NCBI RefSeq assembly: GCF_001426665.1
Contig: NZ_LMEY01000001.1
Coordinates: forward strand, 1,464,001-1,528,000
Origin: Rhizobium sp. Root1334
Lineage (GTDB): Bacteria > Pseudomonadota > Alphaproteobacteria > Rhizobiales > Rhizobiaceae
Direction of reading: 5' to 3'
Length of the DNA: 64,000 nt
The notes under the pieces are model-generated. The model did not search any database and was not told the origin of the DNA. It saw nothing but the letters and a program-made list of their open reading frames with translations. This document shows positions 62,884 to 64,000 of this stretch, piece after piece; position 1 is the stretch's first letter, and every line of letters begins with the position of its first letter. A program made the translations under genes and the position numbers.

Positions 62884-62926
62884 ACAAAAGCCCGTGTCAT
62901 TTCTGATCACGGGCTTTTGTTTTTTG
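62884..62926. terminator. Bidirectional Rho-independent terminator
   Basis: A perfect 13-bp stem (ACAAAAGCCCGTG/CACGGGCTTTTGT) with an 11-base loop, followed by TTTTTG on the plus strand. On the minus strand the stem also ends in CTTTTGT. It can end both the plus-strand small gene/YcaO operon and the rRNA-tRNA transcript coming from the right. Confidence 0.88.
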
Positions 62927-62928
62927 TT

Positions 62929-63005
<77 letters not shown>

Positions 63006-63227
63006 TTATCAGCGTCTTCGGCGAAGCCGAAGATCGCGACGAGGAAACCGCCTTTGCGGTTTTCGTCGACAGCGCAAACCGAAGGTTTGTCGCTTACGGA
63101 TTGGGCCGTATGCCCGTTCCGGTATTCATTCTGAGCAAATTGCCAGAGGCAATTTGTCTCCTGTGAGGGAGGTAGAAACTGTTTCCGCCGCCCCTGGAAT
63201 TCAGGTTCCCCGGCATTTTACCGAAGC

Positions 63228-63250
63228 AAAAAGGCCGCTTGAGGGCGGCC
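63228..63250 (-). terminator. Terminator-like hairpin between 5S rRNA and tRNA-fMet
   Basis: On the minus strand GGCCGC-CCTCAA-GCGGCC is followed by TTTTT, a complete intrinsic-terminator form, 66 bases after 5S. The other parts of the 5S-tRNA spacer (63006-63316) hold small hairpins (CTTCGGC/GCCGAAG near 63020) and no ORF. Confidence 0.65.
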
Positions 63251-63316
63251 TGTTGTTCGGCTGGGCCGGAGGTAGAAGAGAAGATAGTGTGTTTGGTATT
63301 TTCTTGCCATTAATAG

Positions 63317-63433
63317 ACCTGGCAGCGACCTACTCTCCCGCGTCTTAAGACGGAGTACCATTGGCGCAGGGGCGTTTCACGGCCGTGTTCGGAATGGGAA
63401 CGGGTGCAGCCACCCCGCAATAACCACCAGGTC
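63317..63433 (-). rRNA. rrf: 5S ribosomal RNA
   Basis: About 117 bases. On the minus strand it begins GACCTGGTGGTTATTGCGGG and contains the universal CCGTTCCCATTCCGAACACG segment. It ends GAGTAGGTCGCTGCCAGGT, which pairs with the 5' end. The boundaries are judged by the terminal helix and may be off by a base or two. Confidence 0.95.
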
Positions 63434-63672
63434 AACTAAGGGCAAGAATGTCACCGGCGACGGTGACAAACCAAATGAGAAGCTGGCGAGGGAGACCCTC
63501 TTTCTTATATTTTGAACACGTCTTGTTGCCTGGCTTTCGGTCGAAGACCGCAAGCGCAGAGCGCGTCGCCAATCGTTTGGCGCGCCGTCTGCAGCGCAGC
63601 CGCCTGAGCGGCGACAGCATGAAGACAAAACAGATGGCTCTGTTCATTTCAATGAACATGAGCAATGAGAAC

Positions 63673-64000
<328 letters not shown>

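Overview
The window reads as chromosomal DNA from an alphaproteobacterium of the Rhizobiaceae (Rhizobium/Agrobacterium type). Supporting signs are high GC, a FixNOQP-GHIS cluster with an FnrN-type regulator, a UgpC-like sugar ABC operon, a PraR-like XRE regulator, rhizobial-type intergenic hairpin repeats, and an rRNA operon that ends 23S-5S-tRNA-fMet. This is family-level inference from gene content. I see no insertion sequence, prophage or CRISPR array.

Layout. 1-2.9 kb: 3' part of polA and a 2OG-Fe(II) oxygenase. 2.9-8.0 kb: TetR regulator and an AcrAB-type RND pump. 8.3-18.7 kb: two divergent amino-sugar operons. The left one holds an ABC transporter, an oxidoreductase and murQ. The right one holds a BadF-type kinase, a GntR regulator, a SIS-domain isomerase/deaminase and nagA. 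Together they give a PTS-free route from N-acetylmuramate/N-acetylglucosamine to fructose-6-P. The two operons share an intergenic region with two near-identical 17-bp operator candidates. 18.7-21.7 kb: coupled amidase-ROK kinase-cutC operon. 21.9-24.5 kb: EI24/CysZ-like membrane protein, then a YheO-like regulator and an aminotransferase behind a perfect palindrome. 24.5-32.9 kb: kdp potassium ATPase operon (small ORF-F-A-small ORF-B-C-D-E).

33.3-38.9 kb: a FecR-TPR-outer-membrane-barrel fusion protein coupled to a CHASE2 adenylate cyclase. 39.3-42.2 kb: a small secreted protein, a SulP permease with STAS domain and a ParBc_2-like protein. 42.3-46.6 kb: a second RND pump. 46.9-57.8 kb: the microaerobic respiration block (fnrN, a hemerythrin-like protein, ccoSIHG, ccoPQON, hemN) with three FNR boxes.

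58.05-62.46 kb is the most unusual region. Five overlapping or tightly spaced genes encode a PraR-like XRE regulator, a SARP-type winged-helix/TPR regulator, a 71-residue cysteine-free peptide, a YcaO cyclodehydratase and a TfuA-like protein. This has the form of a minimal RiPP (ribosomally made, post-translationally modified peptide) system. YcaO plus TfuA suggests backbone thioamidation, and the lack of Cys in the peptide argues against thiazoles. No exporter, protease or immunity gene is visible. The window ends in the 3' part of an rRNA operon on the minus strand: a partial 23S, 5S and tRNA-fMet, with terminator-like hairpins.
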